A DNA stretch of 60,000 bases from Polytrichum commune (GCA_950295325.1 OX485806.1:24864001-24924000), one strand, 5' to 3'; positions 47,617-58,998 are shown, counted from the first letter of the stretch. Notes: a model not told the origin generated them from the sequence alone. A program made the numbers and translations.

Positions 47617-48126
47617 GGGCCACTTCACACATGAGCCAAGAGCCGCGACCATGAAATTGTGAGAGCCCAAAAGAAAGCGTCCAAAGGCCGTCCCAAGACA
47701 CCTCCAAAATCATGTAGTGTGATCACGGATCCTCAAGTGTAGTGTGAAATCACATGTGACCGGGCCCTCAACCAAATGCTATTTCAATGAATTTCTATTC
47801 ATGTAGGTCCTCGTACATGATAAAATGGATTAAATCAACGGTTGTGAGTGTTCGAAGTGCCATGATCTCCCAGTTTTGTGTTAGACCTACCTCGAAGAGA
47901 TGGTTTTTGAAAAAAGTCCAAGTGACCATGAAACATGATCCATTTGATGCCATGTAGGAATCCATGTAGACTTTACACCCACCTTGCTTTTGCCTACTCC
48001 GTTGGTCCCTCAAGCATAGTGTGAAGCGAACTTGGACTGGCTCCACCTTTTCCACCAATGAGAGTGCTTGAAGTGTACTTGAAGTGTATTGGTCACGGGC
48101 TCTCGGTCTCGCGTGTGAAGTGGCCT
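47617..48126 (-). mobile_element. PIF/Harbinger MITE, family A, copy 3 (opposite orientation)
   Basis: GGGCCACTTCACACATGAG at the left, inverse at the right with the last base changed (GGCCT), TAA at 47614-47616 and 48127-48129. 510 bp; its inside matches copies 1 and 2 in reverse. Confidence 0.9.
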
Positions 48127-48513
48127 TAAGAAGAAAATTACAAAAGCAAGCAAGCCAAAGAAAGTGAAAAAAAATACATAGCTATTATTGAACACAAAAA
48201 TGTGTCAAATGCATACCCCTCAGTTCATTTTCAAGGGTCCTAATTATCCAAGAAATGCTGCACGTGACTTAAGAGATTCGTACTACCCCAAATTGCTAAC
48301 GAAATCCTTAGCCAAATTTCATCGATCCCAGTTGCTCTCCTTGGTTGTTGCTATTTATTAGTTCATAATATTTTTTGTGGGACTCCCCATCCTACTACGT
48401 AATGACCCCGAATAGAACTAACCCCCAAAACACTCAAATTTCCCCAAAAGAACCTCCAAGGAGTGCGGCAATCAAAAGGGATGGGAGTGGCGACCACATT
48501 GTGGTTTTACTTA

Positions 48514-48821
48514 GGGTCACTTCACACACGAGACTGAAGGCCCGTGACCATTGCATTCTAAGATCTCTCATTAGTTGGAAAAGGTCGAAGTTCACTTCAC
48601 ACTAAAAGGTGAAAGCCTAAGGACTCAAAGTGTACATGAATTTCTAGAGGGCAGAGTATGGATACTGTTACTTGGTCTACCGGAATTTGCATCAGGCCTA
48701 CCTCCAAGATGCAAAGTATGACAAACCATGTCAGTTGCACAGTTGATGCAGTCTTGAGAAAACAATCAAGGGCCCTCACAATCACATGGTCCCAACCCTT
48801 GGCTCATGTGTGAAGTGACCC
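48514..48821 (+). mobile_element. PIF/Harbinger MITE, family A, short diverged copy 4
   Basis: Ends GGGTCACTTCACACACGAG and CTCATGTGTGAAGTGACCC, with TTA before and TAA after. 308 bp; about 200 bp of the usual inside is missing. Confidence 0.8.
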
Positions 48822-48824
48822 TAA

Positions 48825-49049
48825 GATGAAATTATGCTCCATTTCTTTTAAGAATTGGGGATATACACAAATTGAAAAGCGGTAGTATGCCTTATTTGTC
48901 AAGACATGCAACGATTTCTAGTGCATGACGCATGTGACCATCATGGTTTGGTGTAGTGGGTGGGAAAGATTTGTTGCCCATTTGTTGAATTGTTTAGCAA
49001 TGTCCAAGGCGATTTTTGGGCCTATAATCGGTCAAAAAACTAACTGGTC
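48825..49049. other. Intergenic DNA, nothing identified
   Basis: Short gap between elements; no gene. Confidence 0.35.
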
Positions 49050-49200
49050 GAAGTCCAAGTCGTTACATGTCCCATCTTTCAGCCTTTCTATATGTTTAAA
49101 GGTATATTCTATAGATTCCTCTAAAATGATGGGTAATTTTCTCGAAGTCTTGAACTTCAACCAGTTATTTCTCAAACTCGACCAGTCCATCTAAAACTAG
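49050..49200 (-). repeat. Dispersed repeat R1, inverse copy
   Basis: AGTCCAAGTCGTTACATG, AATTTTCTCGAAGTCTTGAA and CAACCAGTTATTTCTCAAAC match 40610-40760 in the same direction. Confidence 0.65.
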
Positions 49201-49253
49201 TGGTCACTTTTTCTCATTTATTTTTGTTTATTGACACCCGGAACTATTGAATT

Positions 49254-49962
49254 GGTCATGTGGTTGGGATTAAGGTAGATGAGGCTAATGTAGACACCTC
49301 CAACTTTGTGAAATCATCTAGCCAATGGATTTGAGCATTAGAAGCTTGAGAACGTTAACAATTACAAATTAAGACCAAAGCATTTGAAATTTCTGAAATC
49401 AAAGTTGAGGAAGGTGTTGATGCTATGTTTTTCAATTTGGTGTTATAGGGGGGGAACTCTTTCATTGTTCAATGTTGTGTAAGTGGACGACATCACTAGT
49501 AGGTTCTACATGAGTCATGTGCCAATGAAACCCGACTTTAATGTCAATATTGATTGTGTCATGTCGCTAAAGTGGTCATGGGTAAGTTAAAATATTGTTG
49601 AATTGGCTTTTTATTATAAACTACCCACAATACAAGTTGGTTAGCACCTCACAACCACATGCCGCCTCCTAATTTGCCCAAGTTGTTGCCATATGATTTG
49701 TCTAGCTTGCCACAAAAATCAAGCATGTTAGGGCTTAGTGGGTAGCACTCCTAATTATGGAGGATGGTGGGTGTAGTTTGATTTCTACGACGGTGACTAC
49801 CCCAAATATCGGGCAAATATCATCAAAGTGGCGGCTAAAGCAACATGTACTCACCACTGAATTAAGGTGATTGTACTAGCGATTAGGAACCCCATATAGG
49901 TGTCCAATTAAGGAAGCTAATTGAATTGGCCTCATCTACCTTAGGCCCCCCATGTGACCTAC
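49254..49962. mobile_element. Candidate inverted-repeat element, about 0.7 kb
   Basis: TAAGGTAGATGAGGCTAAT near 49270 is mirrored by ATTGGCCTCATCTACCTTA near 49928, with GGTCATGTGG/CCATGTGACC outside. No target duplication could be fixed, so the ends and superfamily are open. Confidence 0.5.
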
Positions 49963-50369
49963 TCCCTGAACCTTGCCATGAGGGCTAATAGTGCACGTGG
50001 GAAATTAGTGAAGGTCAAACTTTGATAATTCTTCACACTTTGAAATTAGTGCCACCAGAAGATCTAGGAAGCATTTTTCATCCCGACACTATCCACTCAA
50101 ACTACTATTCATAACAACGTTATTCACTAAAATTACTAGCACTATTCATCTTGGCATTATTCATTGACAAGCATGTGTTTACGGATAATTCTTTTAGTCA
50201 CTCTACAAGCACCTTAGAGCATGCACTTATTTTCTTGAAATGTATGATAAATGAACATGTAGTCATGAATTTGGTATCACCAATTAAAAATCCAGCCCTC
50301 ACTAATTTTGAGACTTGGCAAAATAGTGTGTGTTTCAGGAATTAATGCCACACACACTAATTGGGATAA

Positions 50370-50506
50370 TCAATGTAGTTACATATGAACTAATTGAGTT
50401 TGAGAAATAACCAGTTGCAGTTCAAGAATTCAGAAGAATCACCAATCACTTTATATGAATCTTGAAATATTCCTCAAATTACATTAATAAAGAAAAACTG
50501 AAAGAT
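50370..50506 (+). repeat. Dispersed repeat R1, left half of an interrupted copy
   Basis: GTAGTTACATATGAACTAAT...AATAAAGAAAAACTGAAAGAT, continued at 53984-54090 after the LTR-like unit. Confidence 0.75.
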
Positions 50507-53500
50507 TGTCGTGGCCCGCATTTTCTTAAAATCTTAAGTAACCTTGTTTTAAATTTAAAGAATAAGTTTGACCAAGGACAACATAATAAGTAGAGTACTT
50601 TATAGGTAGATTGTTAGGTAGGTTATTTAGAATTGAGAAGAAAAATTAAAATCCTTAAAGTAGTTAAAAACATCAAATTAAGTTAGTGTTAGGAATTCCG
50701 TTTCGACTCGGAAACCTTAGAGCAGAGCGGACCGCACAGGCGACGGCGGGCCGCAACCACCATGGCGACCCAAACCCGGAAGAGAATCGCGGACAAGCTG
50801 CTAGCCCTCCGCAAGATGCACGTGATCACCCCCACTGGTCGAGAGGAGAGCAATAAGTTGGAGGCAGACTTGAGGCGCATGGGCTGCCTCGGGTTATGGG
50901 AAAAATCTTGGAGAGTACGCTGTGAAGAAGAAGGTGGTGGATTGGGAAAACATCATTTGGGAGTTGATGCACAAGTTGGCAACCAACACTAAGCGCGGCC
51001 AACCTTCCTACATTGGGCCTTTCCTCTTCCACCTTTACACACACGGAAATCTACTCACAGACGAAGAGGAAACCCAATGGACATCGTATCAGTTCATGCG
51101 GGAGCTCCAGACTACTGACTCGGAGCCGGAGATAGGCCATGAGGATTCGAAGGAGGAAGATGTGGTGGAGTTGAGCAACGAAGAGCGGCCCGTGACCAAG
51201 AAACGGAAACTAATGTTGAGGAATCATGCGACATGGACCAGGTCCGCCACCAAGCCCGTAGGAGGTGGAACCTCCATCTTCCCCTTGGAGGACAATCCGG
51301 TGAATTCCATTATCCGCGACTTGGAGGGAGTACGGTCCCGGATTGCGGAATATGAGCTGCAAATGCAATAAGTAGGGGAATTGGTGGACAACTCTCCGCG
51401 GGAGAGTTTGGTTGCCGCAATACAGGAGGCCATCCAAGATCCGCGCCGGTTGCGAGAGCTAGAGCGTAAGGTGGACCACCTTACTGCGGAAAAGCGGAAG
51501 ACCGCGGAGCGAGTGCGGAAGTTGGAGGCGGAGCGAGAGAAGCTCCTTAAGCAGGTAAAGGATACCACCCTCACGGTACAAAAGGTAAGTGATGTGGTGG
51601 ATATCCCGGGAAATGTCTGGTGGAAAGCCAAGATGTTCGATGCGGAATTGAAGAATGCGGTCCACGTTTCCGGGTCAAAGATGGTTACCTTCGTCATGGA
51701 TCAAGGGAGTAAAATAGACGCATCTTTGAAAGCAATAAAGGCCCTCATTGCTAGCTACACGAAGTTGTTTCCCGTCGTTGTTGAGTCATCGGAGGAAAGG
51801 GAGTCCTCATCGAGCTACTCCGACTTGACCCCTCATGACATAGTAGAAATTCAGGGTGCCGCGGTAGAAGGTGAAAACCAACATGCGGAAGAGGTGGACC
51901 AGGTAGAGGACATCACGGCGATCACGGCCTTGCCGGTTTCCACCACTGAGGTGTTAGTTCCCAATGCCACCCTAGTTTCCGCCGCGGTTGGAGAGGAAAC
52001 CCTGGGTGATTGCCACGTGGTCGAGGTGACAACACCGAGCCTTGCCACAGACTTCCAAGTGGTTGCTCGGGATCCGCCGCCACTTGCAATTCTTGCTCCG
52101 GGATTTCCGCCGGACAACCAATTGTCCGTACCACTGGCACCGGACGTTGCGGAGACGGTGAACCGCGTGGGAGTGATTCCCGGACCCGATGGACACGAGG
52201 TGTTAGTGCCACCACCACATGTTCCATCTTTGGCAACGGACAGAGTGGACCGCCGCGAGAAGCGGAAGCAGAATAAGAAGGAAGCCAAGTTGAAGAAGCG
52301 GAAGGATAAGGAGTAGATTTTAGTTAGGATTCCATTTTGGGTTGTTTTGGGCAAGTAGTTAGTTGGCCCCGAGTTGGGTGCTTTGTCATTTTCTTTGTTT
52401 AGGTTCTGACCTCTCATTGAGGTGGATTGTCAGGACTGTCACGTGGCCCGCGATTTCCAGCATAGAAACCATGATATGTGGGTGTTAGTTTGGTTTAAGA
52501 GGGAGCACTTCGGTGTTTTCCTCATCATTTTGCAATGCAAATGTTCTTTTGTTCAATTCGGACCTTATGCTTTACTTCACCTTCGGTTTGAGTTGAGTCT
52601 TGAGTACGTGTGTAATGCAAGTGGTCCCTCTTTTCCGTACTTGAGGTTTCCGAGTTTTCCGCCATTCCCTATCACTATGTAGGTTAGTTAGGTTAGTATT
52701 CCGTGATAGGATAGGGGGTCACTAATACCCCGAGGTGTGTGTGGTTAAAACGCCCCTGTGTGAGCATGTAATGGGCGGAGGAATCTTAAGCACAGAAAGG
52801 CGGAAAGGATTGGACGAGCAAGGGGAAAGAACCCCACCGTGGGATTGTTGGACAAGGAGAGTTCCGCGCACACGGTAGGTTCTTCCCCACTTTCTCCATC
52901 CAACTAGGGACCGACAATGAGCAGCAGTGGATAGACCTGTCCAATAGTAGGGGGAGAGTTCTGGTTTACGCCTTCCGCTTGCCGTGACCTGGAGGTGGAT
53001 CATACCGATCAGCAGTAACGGACTGGTCTAGAACACTCATGCACCTGCCGCGTCTGGCGCTTGGTTCCCACCGCGGATGGTAGGTGTGGTAGCCCCGCCA
53101 TCACGGAAATCAACAGACCTTAGGTCCTATCCTATGTGACCAGTGGAACAATACAAGCTACCCATTGTGAGGATAGGAGCGAAGATGTTGTGTTTCCACC
53201 TTTCTCGAGGGAGGATTCGGTTTCCGCGTGTGGTATAGTAGAAACTGTACCATCACGGAAACCGGATCAAGCTGGTTTTGTAGATCCAAAACTTCCTCCA
53301 CCTTTTCTCCCGTCAAAGGGGGTGGCACGCGTCGGATACTTGAGTGGGACACCTTCCCGAGGGAGGGTTGCCCCCATCACAACACTAGTCTAAGGGAGTA
53401 GTAGTTAGAAGGAGGAAGTGGAGATAGGGAGACAACCCTAAGAAATCAACCCAAAGGGTGAAATCCTGATGAACAACTACCAAGTCTCTCTGAGCATTCT

Positions 53501-53983
53501 AGCCTAAAACACTAGAATTATGGTCCTTGTGACACGGTCGAAAATCTAGCGGATAGTGGAAATACAGGTAAGATCCGCTACCTCTATCGCGGAAATTTTA
53601 TCCCGGAAGTCATGACCCATAATAAGGAATCTTAGAATCGAGTGTATATAGTTGATCTACTATGGATTCTGGACGCTAAGTCTATTGTTGTTACTACTCT
53701 AGGGTGGGAACTTGTCCATACCCTGTGTTGTGTTCCCTACCTCGGTCCACTACCGGAAAGGCGGAAATATCCGTGCCATACTTTCCGTAATATCCCCGAT
53801 TTCTTCATCCGATTTGTGTTGTCTTAGTTTTTGGTGTTTCTTGTGTGTGTGTTTGTGAAAGATTTCCTCCCTCTATGTTGTGAACAACCGCAGGTTCTTC
53901 GTGGGAACGAACTTGGCACGGCTGTGACGTTTTATGCGTTTATCAGGTTAATATAATGAATATGTCACCACCGTGCTACGACA
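50507..53983 (+). mobile_element. LTR-like unit (TG...CA, 5-bp duplication) with an internal reading frame
   Basis: It starts TGTCGTGGCCCGC and ends CACCGTGCTACGACA; the ends are an imperfect inverted repeat (TGTCGTRGCMCG). AAGAT is duplicated at 50502-50506 and 53984-53988, and removing the unit with one AAGAT restores repeat R1. TG...CA ends and a 5-bp duplication are the marks of LTR retrotransposon integration. No gag, protease, reverse transcriptase or integrase and no paired terminal repeats were seen, so a 3477-bp solo LTR is the simplest reading. It contains a broken reading frame (50762-52316). It is richer in GC than its surroundings, with repeated GCGGAAA/TTTCCGC words. Confidence 0.75.
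50762..52316 (+). pseudogene. Broken reading frame of about 518 codons inside the LTR-like unit, unknown protein
   Basis: The ATG at 50762 lies in a good context (ACCATGG). The N terminus (ATQTRKRIADKLLALRKMH...) runs to about 50890. An extra G in the GGG at 50891-50893 shifts the frame; the continuation (GYGKNLGEYAV, then WENIIWELMHK and GPFLFHLYTHGNLLTDEEE) runs to TAA at 51369-51371, after which the same frame is open to 52316. The middle is acidic, with a KKRK cluster; residues after the stop form a basic coiled coil (RELERKVDHLTAEK...REKLLKQV). A Pro/Val-rich part follows, and the end is Lys-rich (KRKQNKKEAKLKKRKDKE), like a nuclear signal. Consistent coding bias makes this a real former gene. 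I do not recognise it; a retrotransposon accessory or gag-like protein is a guess. Confidence 0.7.
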
Positions 53984-54090
53984 AAGATCACGACATGTAA
54001 CTGGTTGGACTTGGAGAAACACTAGGATCTCGACCGATTATGCCCAAAAATCTCCCCGGCATTGGGGAATATCCTCTATCCTTCACATGT
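53984..54090 (+). repeat. Dispersed repeat R1, right half of the interrupted copy
   Basis: AAGATCACGACATGTAACTG, GGTTGGACTTGGAG and CGACCGATTATGCCCAAAAA continue the family after the second AAGAT. Confidence 0.75.
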
Positions 54091-55569
54091 TTGTAAGGTA
54101 GCCTTCAACAAGCTAGTATGGGGATTGCATTGAGAAATGACTTCATTTGGACCTTTTGATTGGTAAATGCACTTGAGTTGTTCCAAAACCGCATAGGAGA
54201 GAGTAAAAACGACGATTATTATTGTAGAGCCCAAATTTTGTTATTTTTAGTCAAATTAACCCCTAAATTAAGGTTTAAAATTGGGTTACTAGTCCAATGA
54301 GTTTAAATTGGGATGAATCAATGACCAACATATAAGGGGGTCAGTTCTTATTATAACCATTCCGTAGATGTTAGGAAATTAACAAACCGGTTTCTAGAGT
54401 CAAGGACCCGAATGACCTAGGACGAAAGCTAGGAGTGCCTATTGTAGTCACTTTGAGCACTACAGTCCCTTACTTACCCTTAACAAATTATTTGTTATTG
54501 GATTCGGATTAGCAATTAGGCACACTATGAACACAACGATATTAAGATCAAATGAGCCAAAGCATATATGACCTCTATAGGAACGCTTGAAGTCATAATA
54601 CTTATTAGACCTTTCCTACTCACTTAACCCCCTCCTCTTACAAAGTGGACAATGTTGACCATTGACATTTTGTCACCTTCAATCAATGAGTTGCATTTTG
54701 GTCTTCTAAATATTACAACTAATGTTCATGTTGAATTACGTAATTGTCCAATTTGAGAGAAAAGTAAGTGTTGAAATTGGGGTTGGTGATGGAACTGAGC
54801 CCTTCTATACAATTGAGGGCAACAATCAATCCCCACGCTTTGGTGACCAAACACTAGTTACCTACATATAAATGTGGACCAAGGTATTGTTTGTCAAAGT
54901 GGTTGTTGTAAATCTTCAACCTCTAACCCCTAAATGCCTAAAAAGCCAAAAAGCGGTTGTAAGAGTTTTTCAAAGTCATCTTGTCCATAGTGAAACTATT
55001 TTCTTTCTTCTTCGTAATTTTGTTTCTTGCATTTTTTATTGATGAAATTCCACATTATCTAGAGTAGAGAGATCAACATGATTTATGAACACCTCTTAGA
55101 TAAGGATCTTGAAGTGGTTGAAGGCATGAAATTTTTCTTTATTAAAAAGATTACTATTTTAGGTAATAAAGAAGGTCAATGACAAGAATATTTTTGGTAT
55201 TTCCCACCAAGTTACGAAACGCACGCTTCTAAAATGGTTTGGTGGATACTGATGGGTTGATCACACTAGCTGATTTTGACACCATCCGTCGACATCTCCA
55301 ACTATAATAATGTGAAAAACAATGGGCCAACATCTGTTTCTCAACATAATCCCCAACAATTTCATGGCTGAAACCGGACGGAAATTTTGGTGTGATTGGG
55401 ACATGAGAGTAACGATCCTCAATTCCCACCTCGTGAATGTGGTCTAAAAAAATTGACTGTCTACAACTTTCCTTGTAACACAAATTCAAATAAGGTCTCT
55501 AATTCACGATTACAATATACCTTTGGATTCAAGTTGGAATCCCATGATCTTAGGGCCTAACAAAATCTC
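54091..55569. other. AT-rich intergenic DNA, nothing identified
   Basis: Open frames up to 86 codons lack motifs. Confidence 0.4.
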
Positions 55570-55571
55570 TA

Positions 55572-55949
55572 CACCAAATATGATATTTAGTGTCATATGG
55601 CATTTTAATATCACTGCAGTAATGTATTTTAGTGAGACTTGCTATCAACAAGTTTACAAATACTGTCATGGATGATGGATGACTTCATCCATCAGCCAAA
55701 ACCCTACCTTCTCTCGTCAGCAACTTTGGATGAAATATTGTAACGGATGATTGAAATTCGGATGAAAAATCACTTGGGAAGTGACGGTAATCGCAACACT
55801 TAATGTCAATTTATAATCCCCAAAATTTTTTACAAGAAACGACAAATAATGTTGGGTTAACATTTAGTGTTGGTGACTCTATACCACGGTTTACAATTCA
55901 TACTAAGCAAGACAATTAGAATTGGTGACACTACATATCACATTTAGTG
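55572..55949. mobile_element. TA-flanked MITE, family E, copy 3
   Basis: Left end CACCAAATATGATATTTAG, right end ATCACATTTAGTG, TA at 55570-55571 and 55950-55951. 378 bp; inverted in orientation relative to copies 1 and 2 by its internal sequence. Confidence 0.88.
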
Positions 55950-56112
55950 TAGTTTTAAACATAATTTCGGGCTTCAAATTCTTTACTCCATCTTGACTAT
56001 CATTTATGTTTTATCCCTAAAGATTTTTATTTTGTATAGGTTGTGTACAAAGGTTGCATTTGCAAACAAAGATGGATTGACACACCTACATGAGGTCGTT
56101 CTAATATGTTAT

Positions 56113-57842
56113 ATGGAAAAACGCCCCCATAAAAAACATCCCCCCCCCACCAACAATCCCCCAATCAAACCTCCCCATTAAATACTACCACCAACACCCC
56201 CCCAAATTCCACCCACAACAATGCATGTACACAGATGGCTCATTCATTCCGCCAACTAAGAACTCTGAAGGTCAAATAGAGGGTGACATCGCAGGTTCAG
56301 GAGTATATAGCCCCAACACAAACATCCGTATAGCAGAACGACTACCAGGATATCAAAACATACTTAGAGCATAATTAAATGCTATACTCATTGCAGTCAA
56401 GACCATCCAAGTCACAAAAATCGAAACACACATATTTACAGACAGCCTTAACAGCATATATCTACTTAGTAACCATATACAACACCCAACCTCACAACAC
56501 CACCACCCGGACAAACTCCTCATAGCCGCCATAATACACCAAATCTACCTAACACCGCACTTAGTACATATACATAAAGTACGTGCCCACACGGGCATCA
56601 AAGGAAATGAAATAGCCGATGCACTAGCCAACGAAGGTACAAATAAAGAAAAACCCACTCCCACGCCCCATATACACATCGCACACGCTACACCATATTG
56701 GCTAACAAGTTGTCCCACAGCAACACGCAATGGGGCAATTCGAAACTTGCACACATTCATCACAAAAACACACGAAAAACAAGAAATTAGGTTGGCCCAA
56801 TATAAACACCCATATGTAGACAAATGGCTCTCCAACAACCAAATAAACCACAAACTCTCCAATCACTTTTGGAAAAACAATAAAATAACGGACGCTCAAA
56901 TCACCCAAACTTTAAAATTTCGATATGCCCAATACATGGGTAACTATAGAAAGAATATTTTCTGGCCCCTCAAATTTCAAAATCCAAACTGTACATTATG
57001 CCGTAAAAATGAAAGAGACACATGGCCACACTTACTCTCAACATGCGAACACCCATACTTAAAGGGCCTAAGAATAACACGCCACAACAAGACAGTACAT
57101 CTCATCACCCAAACACTTCAAGCCAACAAACACACCAGATATTACACACTAACAAATGCAAGTAATATCAACAACAACAAGCAAGAACAAACAGTCCCCG
57201 AATGGCTCATTGAATGCCTATGCCCTCAAACCGGTTGTCAGTGCCACGCTAGACTAAGACCCAACATCTTATGTATTATAAGAGCCCCTAACCACACCCC
57301 AACACCCATGATACCATCACACGCACGAACCATCCAATTCATTGAATTCACGTACTGTCACGACAGATTCCCAGAACAAGCCATAACACACAAACATGCC
57401 AAATACGACCCATTAATCAACACTATACAAAGCAAGGGATGGAAAACAAACCCTCTTATAACCATCACAGCGGGAGTTCGAGGTGCTATACACAAACAAT
57501 CCATCAAAAAATTAGAAGACCTCAAAATCCCAAAATCCAATATCAAAATCCTCATGAAAAACATACATCAAAATGCCATCAAATATCTCACATACCTAGT
57601 ATTAAATAAAAGAAAACTCGATAACAAACAAAATCCCGTTGCACCCCCCTAAAACTTTTTCCCCACTCCTTACACTAACCTCCCTACACTACACTTTCTC
57701 CTTCTTTTACTAATAGAGCCCACCTCCTAACGGAGGCATAACTCCCCATGCTACAACACGGCTCGCCGTGTTTAGCATTTGGACAACGGGCTCGCATTCA
57801 CGCCGGTACAATGTGCGGGCATTACTTTTTCTTTTCTTTTTC
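56113..57842 (+). mobile_element. 5'-truncated LINE with 14-bp target duplication
   Basis: A perfect 14-bp direct repeat TTCTAATATGTTAT (56099-56112 and 57843-57856) encloses 1730 bp. It starts inside a reading frame, so the endonuclease and reverse transcriptase parts were lost at insertion, the usual result of target-primed reverse transcription. The 3' untranslated part (57653-57842) contains GGAGGC..., a CACGGCTCGCCGTG palindrome and CATTCACGCCGGTAC, and ends in a T/C-rich TTTTTCTTTTCTTTTTC tail instead of poly(A). The coding strand is strongly C/A-rich and G-poor. Confidence 0.92.
56114..57652 (+). pseudogene. LINE ORF2 C-terminal part: RNase H then CCHC zinc knuckle
   Basis: The RNase H domain runs from CMYTDGS (Asp codon at 56234) through FTDSLNS (Asp at 56441) to VRAHTGIKGNEIADALANEG (His at 56588, Asp at 56618). 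It would degrade the RNA strand during reverse transcription. At 56372-56374 a TAA stands where the pattern RA-E-LNAI calls for the catalytic Glu (GAA to TAA), so the frame is broken at a key residue. It is then open to 57652. A CX2CX10HX5C motif at 56990-57046 (CTLC...HLLSTC) follows the RNase H, with CHARLRPN further on, shared with the remnant at 12.6 kb. Confidence 0.9.
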
Positions 57843-57856
57843 TTCTAATATGTTAT

Positions 57857-58648
57857 TTCTACTTCAACTTCATCAAATGTTTAACCATATAGACGTTGCA
57901 TCATGACTAACTGTGATCAACATATGGGTAACATGCTCACATTCATGCCAGTACCTAGATACATGCGTTACTTTTATTTAGTTATTTAACCATGTGGAGA
58001 CTACCTACCATAAACAAAGTATAATTGGCTCATTGTATGATTTCTTGCTCGTCTCCATTTCCATCTAATGTGAAACTCACATGCCCAAGGTTCTCACGAC
58101 AATGTACACTATTAACGTTGACATGGGGTTTACATAAATTGACGACATAATACGTGAAAGGGGCAATGTCTTTTAAGTGCCATTAGTTAGCAATCCCAGT
58201 TCCTGGGGCAATGGACTTTTCGTACCATGTATGAACTAATGTGAGTGTAAGGAGGGTATTTTTTGATGTGTAAGCATACATAATATACATAAGGGAGAGG
58301 TGTGATTTTCCTCTAGAATGGTACATAAAAAAGAAGGTTGTCTAGAAATTTGAAGTCAAGGTAGATGTACAAAAGGGAGCCATAGGGGTTAGAGAACAAC
58401 TCAACAATAGACGAGTTAGTTTCATCCAATTCATGTTTTCATCCACTGTTGTCATATGGTAATAGTCCTCAATGACTACCTTAACCATTCATGTTAGGGT
58501 TTGCATTTTGGGTTCTAGGTCTTTGCAAACTGGAGGTTATTAAAGTGTTCATGTTAAGTTACATGTTGTGGATGGAAAGTTGTTCAATGATCTTCTCATT
58601 GGAAAGTGAAAGTGGTTTTCATATGTTATAATGGCATATTCGAGTCAT
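57857..58648. other. Intergenic DNA with an older LINE 3'-tail fragment
   Basis: 57900-57985 (ACATGCTCACATTCATGCCAG...GCGTTACTTTTATTTAG) resembles the 3' end of the LINE just upstream (GGGCTCGCATTCACGCCGG...GGCATTACTTTTTC). The newer LINE therefore ends 45-140 bp from an older relative's tail. No gene. Confidence 0.5.
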
Positions 58649-58659
58649 GATTTATATCT

Positions 58660-58998
58660 CGGGGGGGCAGTGTGTTAAAAAGTTAAGGATATAGGTGCGA
58701 ACAACCACTATTTTATAGGGGGGTATTACTTTCAATTCTCTTCTTTTTTTCACATGCTATCATTATGTAAATTTCTACTTTGGGTTAATAGAAAAATGGC
58801 TTGCATTACTTATAATTCCAAATTACCTATTATTCCATACCCTATAGTACTTTAAAGATGTCCAGTGCCATTTTTGATACCCTATATTACTCTTAAGCCC
58901 AATTATAAATTTTTGCTCCCATGTTTTTAAAATACCCTATCATTTGTTCGCATGTATATTGCTACTCCAACCAATGACTACCCCCCCCCCCCCCCCGA
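58660..58998. mobile_element. Candidate element with G7/C16 ends and an 11-bp direct repeat
   Basis: GATTTATATCT is present at 58649-58659 and 58999-59009. Between them the sequence starts CGGGGGGGCAG and ends in C16 plus GA. A 9-11-bp duplication would suit a Mutator-like insertion, but the only inverted similarity is the G/C run. Internally, TACCCTATA phrases repeat (58846, 58880, 58932). Confidence 0.45.

Noticed and set aside
51851-52417. 188-codon antisense open frame
   Set aside because: Shadow of the plus-strand frame in GC-richer sequence; no start context or motif.
52436-53983. Second TGTC(AC)GTGGCCCGC at 52436 as the start of a 3' LTR
   Set aside because: Only about 20 bases match the left end at 50507; the following sequence differs, and a 1.5-kb left copy would overlap the reading frame. 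Probably an internal echo.
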